In this document: in pieces, positions 28,193-35,767 of the stretch
Numbering within the stretch: the first letter of the stretch is position 1
How the letters are laid out: every line of letters starts with the position of its first letter
Assembly (NCBI GenBank): GCA_027563145.1
Contig: CP071306.1
Span: forward strand, 1,178,001-1,242,000
Reading direction: 5' to 3'
DNA from: Halocatena halophila
Lineage (GTDB): Archaea > Halobacteriota > Halobacteria > Halobacteriales > Haloarculaceae
DNA length: 64,000 nt
Program-made: the position numbers and the translations under genes
Notes under the pieces: generated by a model
The model's input: the letters and a program-made list of their open reading frames with translations, nothing else
Database searches by the model: none
What the model was told of the DNA's origin: nothing

Positions 28193-29554
28193 TTACCGCG
28201 GTTGGCTCTGTCCCGAACGCGATGTCGTGACATAGATACTCTCTCTGTCGAGAATGAACTCATCAATGAACGCGGCGATGAACACGACCGTCTGGAAGAT
28301 GAGATAGAACCAGAGCGTGAACGCCGCGAGATACTCGCGCCAGTGGTGTGTCTCTCCGTCGAGCCAGTCCTGCATGAAGACGAGATAGGAGACGACAACC
28401 GGTGCAACGGAGATTGCACTCCAGATTGCCCAGCCGCCCGGAATGAACGACGCAGTTGTGACACCCTGCAGGCCCTGGAACAACGGCATCGGAAACACCA
28501 GGACGAACAACACCGGTACGATCGCGTAGACGAACGTGTAGACCGCATCGACTTTCTTTCTCGTCGAAACGGCGGCTTCCTGGGGCAACAGCGGGAGATA
28601 CCTGACTGCAACCTGCATCCAGCCGCGTGCCCAGCGCTTGCGCTGATTCCACCAGGCGTCGAGGGTCGCCGGATTCTCCTCGTAGGTGATAACGTGCGGA
28701 TCCATTTTGAGCTCCTTGCCGATCTGGTGGATCTTCGAGGACATGTCGATGTCTTCGACGAGAATTTCTTCGTCGAACTCGCCGAGCTCATCGAATACCT
28801 CCGCACGGAAGAACGCCTGCCCGCCACCGAAGATCGTGAATCCATCGACGACCTCGCGTGCGAACAGATCAGCCTTCTCTGCGATGTGCCGTTCGACGGT
28901 CGCATGCAGTGCAAGTACTGAGTCGGTCGGATTGTCACCGTAGCAGCGACCTTTCACACACCAGGTGTCTTCATCTTCGAGGAACCAGGCAACCGCACGC
29001 CGAATCGCGTTCGGTTTGAATTTGTGATCTGCGTCGATACTAGCGATGATATCGCCCGTCGCATACTGCAGGGCGTAGTTCGTTGCTTTTGCCTTTCCAC
29101 CGCCGGGTTCGTCGCGAACGACCGCTTTGAACCGCGAATCCTCTTTTGCGGCCGCGTTGGCAATGGCTGCCGTTCGGTCGGTCGAGCTGGCCTCATAACA
29201 GAGGACGACCTCGAGTTTCTCCTCGGGATAATCCACTCGTTTACACGCTTCGATCGTCTCTCCGAGAACCGGCTCCTCGTTGTACGCCGGAATCACGACA
29301 GAGACCGACGGAAGCTCTGTGTCTTCGGGAATCGATGGCGGATCGGAGCGCGAGAACGCGATCACCGCAGAGACGACTGTTCGGCCAACGAGACCGACTA
29401 ACCCCAGCAGCAAGATCGTGTTGAGGAGACTTCCGTACCCCTCCACGTACGGGATTGGTAACAGAACACCCGTCACCAGAACCCCCGTAATGAGCGCATA
29501 CGTCGATATCCGACGGAGAGATAGCGACGTCTCTTCGACTGTCTTGACTTCCAT
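28193..29554 (-). CDS. Membrane glycosyltransferase family 2
   Basis: A 453-residue processive-type GT2 enzyme. Two N-terminal helices (about 15-70) precede a GT-A domain with SVVIPAYNEEPVLGETI, the donor motif ASIDADHKFKPNAI (DxD-type), EVFDELGEFDEEILVEDIDM (ED acceptor motif) and the QRKRWARGW (QxxRW) motif of cellulose/hyaluronan synthase relatives. Three or four C-terminal helices follow. It likely polymerises or exports a surface polysaccharide. It ends 58 bases upstream of the GT-C-like gene start, with the same direction. Confidence 0.9.
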   Translation of the reverse strand: MEVKTVEETSLSLRRISTYALITGVLVTGVLLPIPYVEGYGSLLNTILLLGLVGLVGRTVVSAVIAFSRSDPPSIPEDTELPSVSVVIPAYNEEPVLGETIEACKRVDYPEEKLEVVLCYEASSTDRTAAIANAAAKEDSRFKAVVRDEPGGGKAKATNYALQYATGDIIASIDADHKFKPNAIRRAVAWFLEDEDTWCVKGRCYGDNPTDSVLALHATVERHIAEKADLFAREVVDGFTIFGGGQAFFRAEVFDELGEFDEEILVEDIDMSSKIHQIGKELKMDPHVITYEENPATLDAWWNQRKRWARGWMQVAVRYLPLLPQEAAVSTRKKVDAVYTFVYAIVPVLFVLVFPMPLFQGLQGVTTASFIPGGWAIWSAISVAPVVVSYLVFMQDWLDGETHHWREYLAAFTLWFYLIFQTVVFIAAFIDEFILDRESIYVTTSRSGQSQPR

Positions 29555-29576
29555 ACTACCAGTACCTGGGGATACC

Positions 29577-29586
29577 TAATAAAAGC
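29577..29586 (-). promoter_or_regulatory. TATA-like box for the GT2 gene
   Basis: On the minus strand GCTTTTATTA is centred about 28 bases before the ATG at 29554, fitting a leaderless transcript. Confidence 0.5.
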
Positions 29587-29829
29587 GTGAAATCGTTCCG
29601 TTCAGTTGCGCCGTTGCAGACCGTTGCGAGCCCAGCTAAGGTGATTTATACGGAAAGTAACTGACCGGAAATCCAGTGACTGTGCGCCCAAAGCTTACGA
29701 TCCAGGTAGTCAGTAAACAGTAGCGGACAGTCTCCTCACAGTAGTGTGTCGTCGAACAGGAATATCTGACAATAATCGGATCGGTACCGGTGGTTGTTCC
29801 CAGCGAGTCAACAGCTGATCGGTCGCTGA

Positions 29830-30075
29830 TTACTGAACGACCGATATCGTTTCCGCAGTCGTGTGGTCCGTATCGAGGTACATCGGCATGTACTGCCGAC
29901 GTTCGAACGATTCTCGCTCGGATTCGTCTCCGACGGTACACCACAGTTGCACGCGCTCTGGGCCGTGCCAGTCGCCCTGGCGCTTGATCGAAAAGCAGAC
30001 CAGTTCTTCGCCATCGTGCTCGATCACGGCATCTTTTCGAATGCCTGGATCGCCATCGATGATGAGATTCTTCAT
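29830..30075 (-). CDS. HAH_0734-family small protein
   Basis: An 81-residue conserved haloarchaeal protein starting MKNLIIDGDPGIRKDAVIEH, with SIKRQGDWHGPERVQLWCTV in the middle and an acidic tail. It matches the family named after Haloarcula HAH_0734 as remembered. No known enzymatic motif; the single Trp/His/Cys-rich strand pattern suggests a compact beta fold. A TATA-like element on the minus strand (30100-30107) supports the ATG at 30075 over an upstream frame extension. Confidence 0.82.
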   Translation of the reverse strand: MKNLIIDGDPGIRKDAVIEHDGEELVCFSIKRQGDWHGPERVQLWCTVGDESERESFERRQYMPMYLDTDHTTAETISVVQ

Positions 30076-30120
30076 GCGTACTGCTCGCACCAGCACCGGA
30101 TTAAAGCCTTCGACAGCGGC

Positions 30121-30387
30121 TCAGACTCGTTCGTACGAATCCGTGAGCCGATACACGCGCTTTCTCGCGTCCGTGAACGAAAACCGAGACTGGACGACGC
30201 CAATATCATCCAGCTGGGAGACTGCGTATCTGACCGTCCGGGTCGGCAACAGCGTCTCTTCGGAGAGCTCTTGCTGGGTCAGTGGTCCATCATACTCCAG
30301 CACCTTCGCCACCAGCTTCGCGCTTGGGGGACAGTCCTCAAGCTGCTGGCGGCCAATCGATTCGTCGCTGTGATCTGCTGTGCTCAT
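30121..30387 (-). CDS. Winged helix-turn-helix protein (MarR/TrmB-like)
   Basis: An 88-residue single-domain DNA-binding protein. The core is LVAKVLEYDGPLTQQELSEE, the recognition helix LLPTRTVRYAVSQLDDIGVV and a short wing RFSFTDARKRVYRL. No ligand domain. The start region is preceded by an extensive dyad symmetry (30401-30452), a likely operator for this protein itself. Haloarchaea often place such small HTH genes beside PAN; the divergent PAN gene could be a second target. ATG at 30387 is preferred to one 12 bases upstream. Confidence 0.82.
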   Translation of the reverse strand: MSTADHSDESIGRQQLEDCPPSAKLVAKVLEYDGPLTQQELSEETLLPTRTVRYAVSQLDDIGVVQSRFSFTDARKRVYRLTDSYERV

Positions 30388-30400
30388 ACCACCGTTCATT

Positions 30401-30452
30401 GATGCAGTAATGTAATATTTTCTATTTCAATATTACTGTTGATTATTGCATC
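30401..30452. promoter_or_regulatory. Nested inverted repeat, candidate operator for the wHTH gene
   Basis: The arms GATGCA (30401-30406) and TGCATC (30447-30452) enclose a second dyad, AGTAATGTAATATT (30406-30419) facing AATATTACTG (30429-30438). The centre is AT-rich and could contain the TATA element of the wHTH gene at 30387. The layout (palindrome at a small regulator's promoter) suggests autoregulation; the repeat is seen directly, the function is inferred. Confidence 0.55.
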
Positions 30453-30530
30453 AGTGCAATCGGTAGTGAAACGGTCGTGAGCTGGCCGAATACCAGAGGG
30501 AGACTGCTTCTACCCTCAGTTGACCCGAAG

Positions 30531-30540
30531 CCTCTTAAGA
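30531..30540 (+). promoter_or_regulatory. TATA-like box for PAN
   Basis: CCTCTTAAGA centred about 28 bases before the ATG at 30565 predicts a leaderless PAN transcript. Confidence 0.45.
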
Positions 30541-30564
30541 GAACGACTGCTACTGTTCGAGTAG

Positions 30565-31776
30565 ATGACCGACATCGTTGACGACGTCGAATGGCCGTAC
30601 GAACCCGACGCGTCACAACAGGAAAAAATCGAGTCGCTCCAGGAACGGCTTGAAACCCTGGAGGGACAAAACGAGGAGATGCGGGACAAGCTTCTCGATG
30701 CGAACGCGGAGAACAACAAATACCAGCAAAAGCTAGAGCGGCTGACCCACGAGAACAAAAAGCTCAAACAGTCACCGTTGTTCATCGCAACGGTCCAGGA
30801 GATCACCGAGGACGGCGTGGTGATCAAACAGCACGGAAACAACCAGGAAGCACTGACTGAGGTCACCCAGGAGCTACGTGAGGCGCTGGGGCCAGACGAC
30901 CGGGTTGCCGTGAACAATTCGCTCTCTATTGTGCGTATTCTCGATGCCGAGACCGATGTGCGTGCGCGGGTGATGCAGGTTGACCACCAGCCTAACGTTG
31001 GCTACGAAGATATCGGTGGGATCGACGACCAGATCGAGGAGGTCAGAGAGACCGTCGAGCTACCAATTACCAGCCCAGGTCGGTTCGATGAGGTCGGCAT
31101 TGAGCCACCATCGGGCGTGTTGCTCCACGGGCCACCTGGCACTGGCAAGACGATGCTCGCCAAGGCCGTTGCCAACCAGACTGATGCAACGTTCATCAAG
31201 ATGGCTGGCTCCGAGCTGGTTCATAAATTCATCGGCGAGGGTGCAAAGCTCGTTCGTGATCTCTTTGAGCTTGCACGCCAGCACGAGCCGGCCGTACTGT
31301 TCATCGACGAGATCGACGCCATCGCCGCCAAGCGGACCGAATCCAAAACGTCCGGCGACGCTGAGGTCCAGCGGACGATGATGCAGTTGCTCGCAGAGAT
31401 GGACGGCTTCGACGAGCGTGGGCAGATTTCGATTATTGCCGCCACCAACCGGTTTGACATGCTCGATCGGGCGATCCTCCGGCCAGGCCGATTCGATCGG
31501 CTCATCGAGGTGCCAAAACCGGACGAGACGGGCCGTGAGATGATCTTCAAGATCCACACCCGCTCGATGAACGTGGCCGACGATGTGGAATTCGAAGCGC
31601 TGGCCGAGCTCACCGGGTCAGCAAGCGGAGCCGACATCAACGCCATCTGTACAGAGGCGGGGATGTTTGCGATTCGTGACGACCGCGAAACCGTCACACG
31701 CGAGGATTTCGAGGCCGCCTGGGAGAAGATCAGCGACACTGAAGACGACGATTCGGTCAGCCAGACGTTCGCCTGA
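30565..31776 (+). CDS. pan: Proteasome-activating nucleotidase (PAN)
   Basis: A 403-residue AAA ATPase that unfolds substrates for the 20S proteasome. An N-terminal coiled coil (about 17-70, heptad-rich SLQERLETLEGQNEEM) is followed by an OB-like domain (about 75-140) and the AAA domain with Walker A GPPGTGKTMLAKAV, pore-loop region KMAGSELVHKFIGEG, Walker B LFIDEIDAIAAK and RPGRFDR. The C terminus is SVSQTFA: the usual hydrophobic-Tyr-X tail for docking in the proteasome is not in classical form (Phe instead of Tyr). The PAC2-type chaperone at 44681 belongs to the wider proteasome system. Confidence 0.96.
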   Translation: MTDIVDDVEWPYEPDASQQEKIESLQERLETLEGQNEEMRDKLLDANAENNKYQQKLERLTHENKKLKQSPLFIATVQEITEDGVVIKQHGNNQEALTEVTQELREALGPDDRVAVNNSLSIVRILDAETDVRARVMQVDHQPNVGYEDIGGIDDQIEEVRETVELPITSPGRFDEVGIEPPSGVLLHGPPGTGKTMLAKAVANQTDATFIKMAGSELVHKFIGEGAKLVRDLFELARQHEPAVLFIDEIDAIAAKRTESKTSGDAEVQRTMMQLLAEMDGFDERGQISIIAATNRFDMLDRAILRPGRFDRLIEVPKPDETGREMIFKIHTRSMNVADDVEFEALAELTGSASGADINAICTEAGMFAIRDDRETVTREDFEAAWEKISDTEDDDSVSQTFA

Positions 31777-31842
31777 TCCATCCAATTGGTCGGTCACACC
31801 CATTTCGACGTTCCTTTCAACGTGTGTATTCTAGCTCCAGCC

Positions 31843-32262
31843 ATGGATGCACAGCCGGGATTGGACGACCAGTATCGTCGCTCTAGCTCGTGGCCCCTCT
31901 TCGTGGCGCTCGGGCTCGTCATCTCCGAGCTGGGCGTGTTGTTCGGAGTCATCCCGATTTCCGTCGGTGGGCTGGTGCTGTTCATCGGTGCGATTGCGGC
32001 GGCCGTCAGCGAGGCAGGCTATACGGACCGTCCGTGGCGGTTGCTCGCCGGACTTGGCGGGCTGCTCGTTGGTGTTGGCGTTCTCATTGCTGTCACACAG
32101 GCGAGCGCCCTCGCACCTGAGGAGGTCGTTGGTGTCTTCGCGAAGGGATTCGCGCAACCACCCAACGGCGTCGTCGTGCGCGGAATCTCGATCATCGTCG
32201 CCGGCATCGCCGGCATCGTGCTCGCGCTTGTGGGACCCCAGCTCGCCACCACACACCGGTAA
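31843..32262 (+). CDS. Four-TM membrane protein (DUF7541-like) of the oxidase cluster
   Basis: A 139-residue protein with four predicted helices (WPLFVALGLVISELGVLFGV, IPISVGGLVLFIGAIAAAV, LLAGLGGLLVGVGVLIAVT and a C-terminal pair). The start MDAQPGLDDQYRRSSSW at 31843 is the natural one. It resembles a family recalled as DUF7541, usually next to haloarchaeal cytochrome oxidase subunit I, as here. It may be an assembly or small structural subunit; unproven. Confidence 0.78.
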   Translation: MDAQPGLDDQYRRSSSWPLFVALGLVISELGVLFGVIPISVGGLVLFIGAIAAAVSEAGYTDRPWRLLAGLGGLLVGVGVLIAVTQASALAPEEVVGVFAKGFAQPPNGVVVRGISIIVAGIAGIVLALVGPQLATTHR

Positions 32263-32319
32263 CCACACCCAACGGGGCGAATCGAAGCGCTATTTAGCCG
32301 TCCGAACGATTTCGTGGGT

Positions 32320-32559
32320 ATGGAATCCAGCGTCTTCGATCGAGAGACACTGCTCGATCTGACGGTGAACATCATCCCGCTCGGTATCATCGTGTTTTTC
32401 ATCGCCGTATTCCTGCTGTTGCCAGGGTTCGGCTACGATCCGCTCGCAACGTCAGTACAGATGGCACTCCTGGTGATCCCATTTGTTTCGCTGGCAGCGT
32501 TAACGTATATTTCTGGCAAGGCGATCGCCCGGGACGAGCAGTTGCTCGAATCGGAGTAA
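32320..32559 (+). CDS. Two-TM membrane protein (DUF6684-like) of the oxidase cluster
   Basis: A 79-residue protein, MESSVFDRETLLDLTVNIIP at the N terminus, with two helices (LGIIVFFIAVFLLLPGF and MALLVIPFVSLAALTYIS). It resembles the haloarchaeal DUF6684 family, a regular companion of cytochrome oxidase subunit I. It sits 57 bases after the DUF7541-like gene and 86 before subunit I, on the same strand. A GTG six bases upstream is an alternative start. Confidence 0.78.
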   Translation: MESSVFDRETLLDLTVNIIPLGIIVFFIAVFLLLPGFGYDPLATSVQMALLVIPFVSLAALTYISGKAIARDEQLLESE

Positions 32560-32645
32560 CGGCCGGGTTCTCCCCGAATTTTTGGTGCAAAATTCGTCGC
32601 CGCAGAACATAACCTTTCTAATCCACCGGTGCTGATGGGTCGTAT

Positions 32646-34415
32646 ATGGACCTATCAGCACAGCTCGCGCTGACCGTTTTGATGGGAGTCTTTCTCGCTG
32701 CGGTGGCGATGGCCCTGTCCCGCTTGGAAGACTGGCGAACGTACACGCCACTGACCAGCGGTGGGGGCGTCGCCGGCGGTGAGTCGGGCTACATCACGCG
32801 GGAAAAGCCGCTTGGGCTCACACGCTGGTTAACGACGGTCGATCACAAGGACATCGGGATCTTATACGGCGTGTTTGCCGTCATTTCGTTTGCCTGGGGT
32901 GGGCTCGCCGTCCTGTTGATTCGGACGGAGCTGATGACGCCCGCAATGGACGTGCTCGAAGGGCTTGGCGGCGAGGCGTTCTACAACGGGCTGATGACCA
33001 GTCACGGCATCACAATGCTGTTCCTGTTCGGAACACCAGTGATTGCCTCCCTCTCGAACTACTTCATTCCGTTGCTCATCGGTGCTGACGACATGGCGTT
33101 TCCACGGATCAACGCCATTGCATTCTGGTTGCTCCCACCGGCAGCGCTGTTGATCTGGGCTGGATTCTTCCTCGATCCGATGACGGGCGGGGCAATCGAA
33201 TCCGCTCAGACTTCCTGGACGATGTACACGCCGCTTTCGATCATGCAGACGAATCCCGGCGTGGATCTGTTCTTGCTCGGATTGCATCTCTCGGGCGTTT
33301 CGGCAACGCTCGGTGCGATCAACTTCCTGGTGACGATTTTCTCAGAGCGCAATGAGGAGGTTAACTGGGCAAACCTCGACATCTTTTCGTGGACGATCCT
33401 CACCCAGTCTGCGTTGATCCTCTTTGCGTTCCCACTGCTCGGCTCTGCGATCGTCATGCTGTTGCTCGATCGTAACTTCGCCACGACGTTTTTCACCGTT
33501 CAAGGCGGCTCACCGATTCTCTGGCAGCATCTGTTCTGGTTCTTCGGTCACCCCGAGGTGTACATCCTGGTGTTGCCACCAATGGGTGTAATCAGCCTCA
33601 TCATTCCGAAGTTCTCCGGACGGAAGCTGTTCGGCTTCAAGTTCGTCGTCTACTCCACGCTCGCAATTGGTGTGCTCTCGTTTGGCGTCTGGGCGCATCA
33701 CATGTTCACCACAGGCATCGACCCACGGATTCGGCTCTCCTTTATGGCGGTCTCGCTTGCGATCGCCATTCCGAGTGCGGTCAAGACGTTCAACTGGATC
33801 ACAACGATGTGGAACGGCGACATTCGGCTGACAGCGCCAATGTTGTTCAGTGTTGGCTTCGTTTCGAACTTCATCATTGGCGGCGTCACCGGCGTGTTCC
33901 TTTCCTCAATTCCGGTCGATCAGCTGCTCCACGACACGTACTACGTGGTCGGACACTTCCACTACATCGTGATGGGTGCAATCGCATTCGCGGGCTTTGC
34001 AGCCATGTACTACTGGTATCCGATCGTCTCCGGTCGGATGTATCAGAAGACGCTCGCACGCTGGCACTTCTGGACGTGGATGATCGGCTCGAACATCACG
34101 TTCTTCGCGATGTTGTTGCTCGGCTACGACGGCATGCCGCGCCGGTATGCAACGTACGGCGATCAGGGTGCGCCGTTCTCGGTGCTCATCCAGAATCTCC
34201 ACATCATCGCCTCAGTGGGCGCGTTCATCATGGCGATCGGGACGATCATCTGGCTGTACAACTTCGTCGTCTCGTGGTATGAGGGCCCAGCAGCCGGCCC
34301 CGATCCATGGGACCTTCGCGAGTACGGCATGGAGTCCCGCGAGTTCGAGTGGCACGCAGACCGGCTCGAAACCGCCATCACTGACGGCGGCAGCGACGAC
34401 CAGTCAGACGACTAG
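32646..34415 (+). CDS. Haem-copper cytochrome oxidase subunit I
   Basis: A 589-residue catalytic subunit of a terminal oxidase that reduces oxygen to water and pumps protons. Haem and CuB ligands are all visible: low-spin haem His in LMTSHGITMLFLF, CuB His and cross-linked Tyr in FFGHPEVYILVLP, the CuB pair in WAHHMFTTG, and both haem histidines in HDTYYVVGHFHYIV. The GHPEV motif is of the A1 type. No subunit II or III gene is present in this window. It is embedded among tiny membrane proteins (31843-32559, 34924-35329). Confidence 0.95.
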   Translation: MDLSAQLALTVLMGVFLAAVAMALSRLEDWRTYTPLTSGGGVAGGESGYITREKPLGLTRWLTTVDHKDIGILYGVFAVISFAWGGLAVLLIRTELMTPAMDVLEGLGGEAFYNGLMTSHGITMLFLFGTPVIASLSNYFIPLLIGADDMAFPRINAIAFWLLPPAALLIWAGFFLDPMTGGAIESAQTSWTMYTPLSIMQTNPGVDLFLLGLHLSGVSATLGAINFLVTIFSERNEEVNWANLDIFSWTILTQSALILFAFPLLGSAIVMLLLDRNFATTFFTVQGGSPILWQHLFWFFGHPEVYILVLPPMGVISLIIPKFSGRKLFGFKFVVYSTLAIGVLSFGVWAHHMFTTGIDPRIRLSFMAVSLAIAIPSAVKTFNWITTMWNGDIRLTAPMLFSVGFVSNFIIGGVTGVFLSSIPVDQLLHDTYYVVGHFHYIVMGAIAFAGFAAMYYWYPIVSGRMYQKTLARWHFWTWMIGSNITFFAMLLLGYDGMPRRYATYGDQGAPFSVLIQNLHIIASVGAFIMAIGTIIWLYNFVVSWYEGPAAGPDPWDLREYGMESREFEWHADRLETAITDGGSDDQSDD

Positions 34416-34430
34416 CTCGCGTCGAGCCCA

Positions 34431-34871
34431 TCAGTTCTCGTATTCGTAATACATCGTCAGTAGTCTCTCCTGGCCACCCTCTGGGATGGCAATCGTTTTT
34501 TCAGCTCGCTCAAAGCCAACTGCTTCGTAGAACGGTTCGAGTCCGTCACGGCAGTACAAGGTAATGCGCTCAAGCGGCGTCGGCTCAAGACGGTCGAGAA
34601 TTTCTGCAACGAGTTGTTCTCCCAGCCCCGCTCCGCGTCGGTCGGCGTGGACGATGATATCGAAAACGGTGGCATAAAAGGTAAAATCAGAGATGACACG
34701 AGCAGCCGCGATGCATTCGCCGTCGTCTACGAGGCCGATCGCCAGATCCGTCTGTTCGAGTGCTCGTTCTACTTGCGCTGGCGTTCGATCCTCCCACCAG
34801 CCGTACGTCGCGTACAACGCACACAGTTCGGGAGCGTCTCCACCATGCAGCACTCGTGATTCGACGACCAT
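34431..34871 (-). CDS. GNAT N-acetyltransferase
   Basis: A 146-residue GCN5-related acetyltransferase. The acetyl-CoA loop is VHADRRGAGLGEQLVAEIL; the C-terminal strand-helix YCRDGLEPFYEAVGFERAE is typical. Acceptor unknown. The gene converges on the oxidase with 15 bases between stops. Confidence 0.88.
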   Translation of the reverse strand: MVVESRVLHGGDAPELCALYATYGWWEDRTPAQVERALEQTDLAIGLVDDGECIAAARVISDFTFYATVFDIIVHADRRGAGLGEQLVAEILDRLEPTPLERITLYCRDGLEPFYEAVGFERAEKTIAIPEGGQERLLTMYYEYEN

Positions 34872-34923
34872 GTCGTGGCTGGGGATGGCCGTCGCAAAAA
34901 CGGTGGCTGACGGTGAAATTCTC

Positions 34924-35016
34924 TCACACCATGTTCGCGACGAGAGCGAACGCGGAGAGCCCCATCAGCAGGGCAATTCCGGAGAACACGACCAGCAGGA
35001 GATCTTTCTCTTCCAT
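34924..35016 (-). CDS. 30-residue single-TM micro-protein near the oxidase
   Basis: A 31-codon frame reads MEEKDLLLVVFSGIALLMGL followed by SAFALVANMV and a stop. It has a charged N terminus and one full membrane helix, the shape of a small oxidase-associated subunit. It is divergent from the DUF7520-like gene at 35075 across 58 bases that must hold both promoters. Its coding nature is inferred from the clean hydrophobic helix and the position; it is short enough to be missed by automatic gene calling. Confidence 0.6.
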   Translation of the reverse strand: MEEKDLLLVVFSGIALLMGLSAFALVANMV

Positions 35017-35074
35017 ACCTGCCATAGCAGTCCGAGGACAAAAAGCTCAATGTCCTGCTGGGCCAATCACTCGC

Positions 35075-35329
35075 GTGAACTCCCAGCAGAGCTACAATGG
35101 CCAGCGATTCGTTACGGGCCTCTATCTTGCGATCGTGGCGGTTGCGGGCGTTGCGGGCGCGATCATCGGGAGCCTCGGCATTGAGGGGACCGACCCCGAG
35201 CTATTCTTTGTGATTCAGTTGCCACCCACAATGCTCGGAATGGCGCTTTTCGGGGCGATCACGGTCGGCACGATGCTTGGCGTCGTTCTCGTCGTGTTGA
35301 TTGCCGTCTCGAATCGCTACGTCGAGTAA
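35075..35329 (+). CDS. Two-TM membrane protein (DUF7520-like) of the oxidase cluster
   Basis: An 84-residue protein with two helices (LYLAIVAVAGVAGAIIGSLG and LGMALFGAITVGTMLGVVLV). The GTG start at 35075 (VNSQQSYNGQRF) gives a normal short N terminus; the open frame upstream is not coding. It resembles the family recalled as DUF7520, found near haloarchaeal oxidase subunit I genes. Function unknown; a small structural subunit is possible. Confidence 0.75.
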   Translation: MNSQQSYNGQRFVTGLYLAIVAVAGVAGAIIGSLGIEGTDPELFFVIQLPPTMLGMALFGAITVGTMLGVVLVVLIAVSNRYVE

Positions 35330-35339
35330 TCGCGTCGAT

Positions 35340-35349
35340 CAATTATTGG
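35340..35349 (+). promoter_or_regulatory. TATA-like box for uspA
   Basis: CAATTATTGG centred about 28 bases before the ATG at 35372. Confidence 0.4.
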
Positions 35350-35371
35350 CCCTGGATGACGAACGGTTGGC

Positions 35372-35767
35372 ATGTACCAGATCGTAACCGGAATTGCTCC
35401 GGAGGATCCACAGACGGAGGCGAAAGTCAGTGCGATCACCGAGTTGCCAGCCGCCGCCGAGACGGTTGCCGTGACGATCGTGCACGTTAGCGACTCCGAG
35501 CGCGAGCTGCGCTCGGTACCGGCCGTGGACGTGGCCTACGAGACGCTTACTGAGCACGGCATCGACGTGACGCTGCGCCGATCGACGGCAACGCCGCTGA
35601 ATGCTGTGCTGGCCGTTGCAGACGACCTCGACGCGGATTGCATCTGCATTGGTGGCCGGCGACGGTCTCCCGCCGGAAAGAACCAGCTGCGCAGCGGCTC
35701 CGAAGCAGTGATCCTGAACACCGAGCGCCCAGTGTTGATCGCCGGGCACACCACACAATCAGAGTGA
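35372..35767 (+). CDS. Universal stress protein (UspA family)
   Basis: A 131-residue single-domain Usp. The C-terminal nucleotide-binding pattern is present as CIGGRRRSPAGKNQLRSGSE followed by AVILNTERPVLIAG (G-x2-G-x9-G-S type). Such proteins bind ATP and help under starvation, salt or oxidative stress. It converges on the trypsin-like gene and overlaps its end by nine bases. Confidence 0.9.
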   Translation: MYQIVTGIAPEDPQTEAKVSAITELPAAAETVAVTIVHVSDSERELRSVPAVDVAYETLTEHGIDVTLRRSTATPLNAVLAVADDLDADCICIGGRRRSPAGKNQLRSGSEAVILNTERPVLIAGHTTQSE

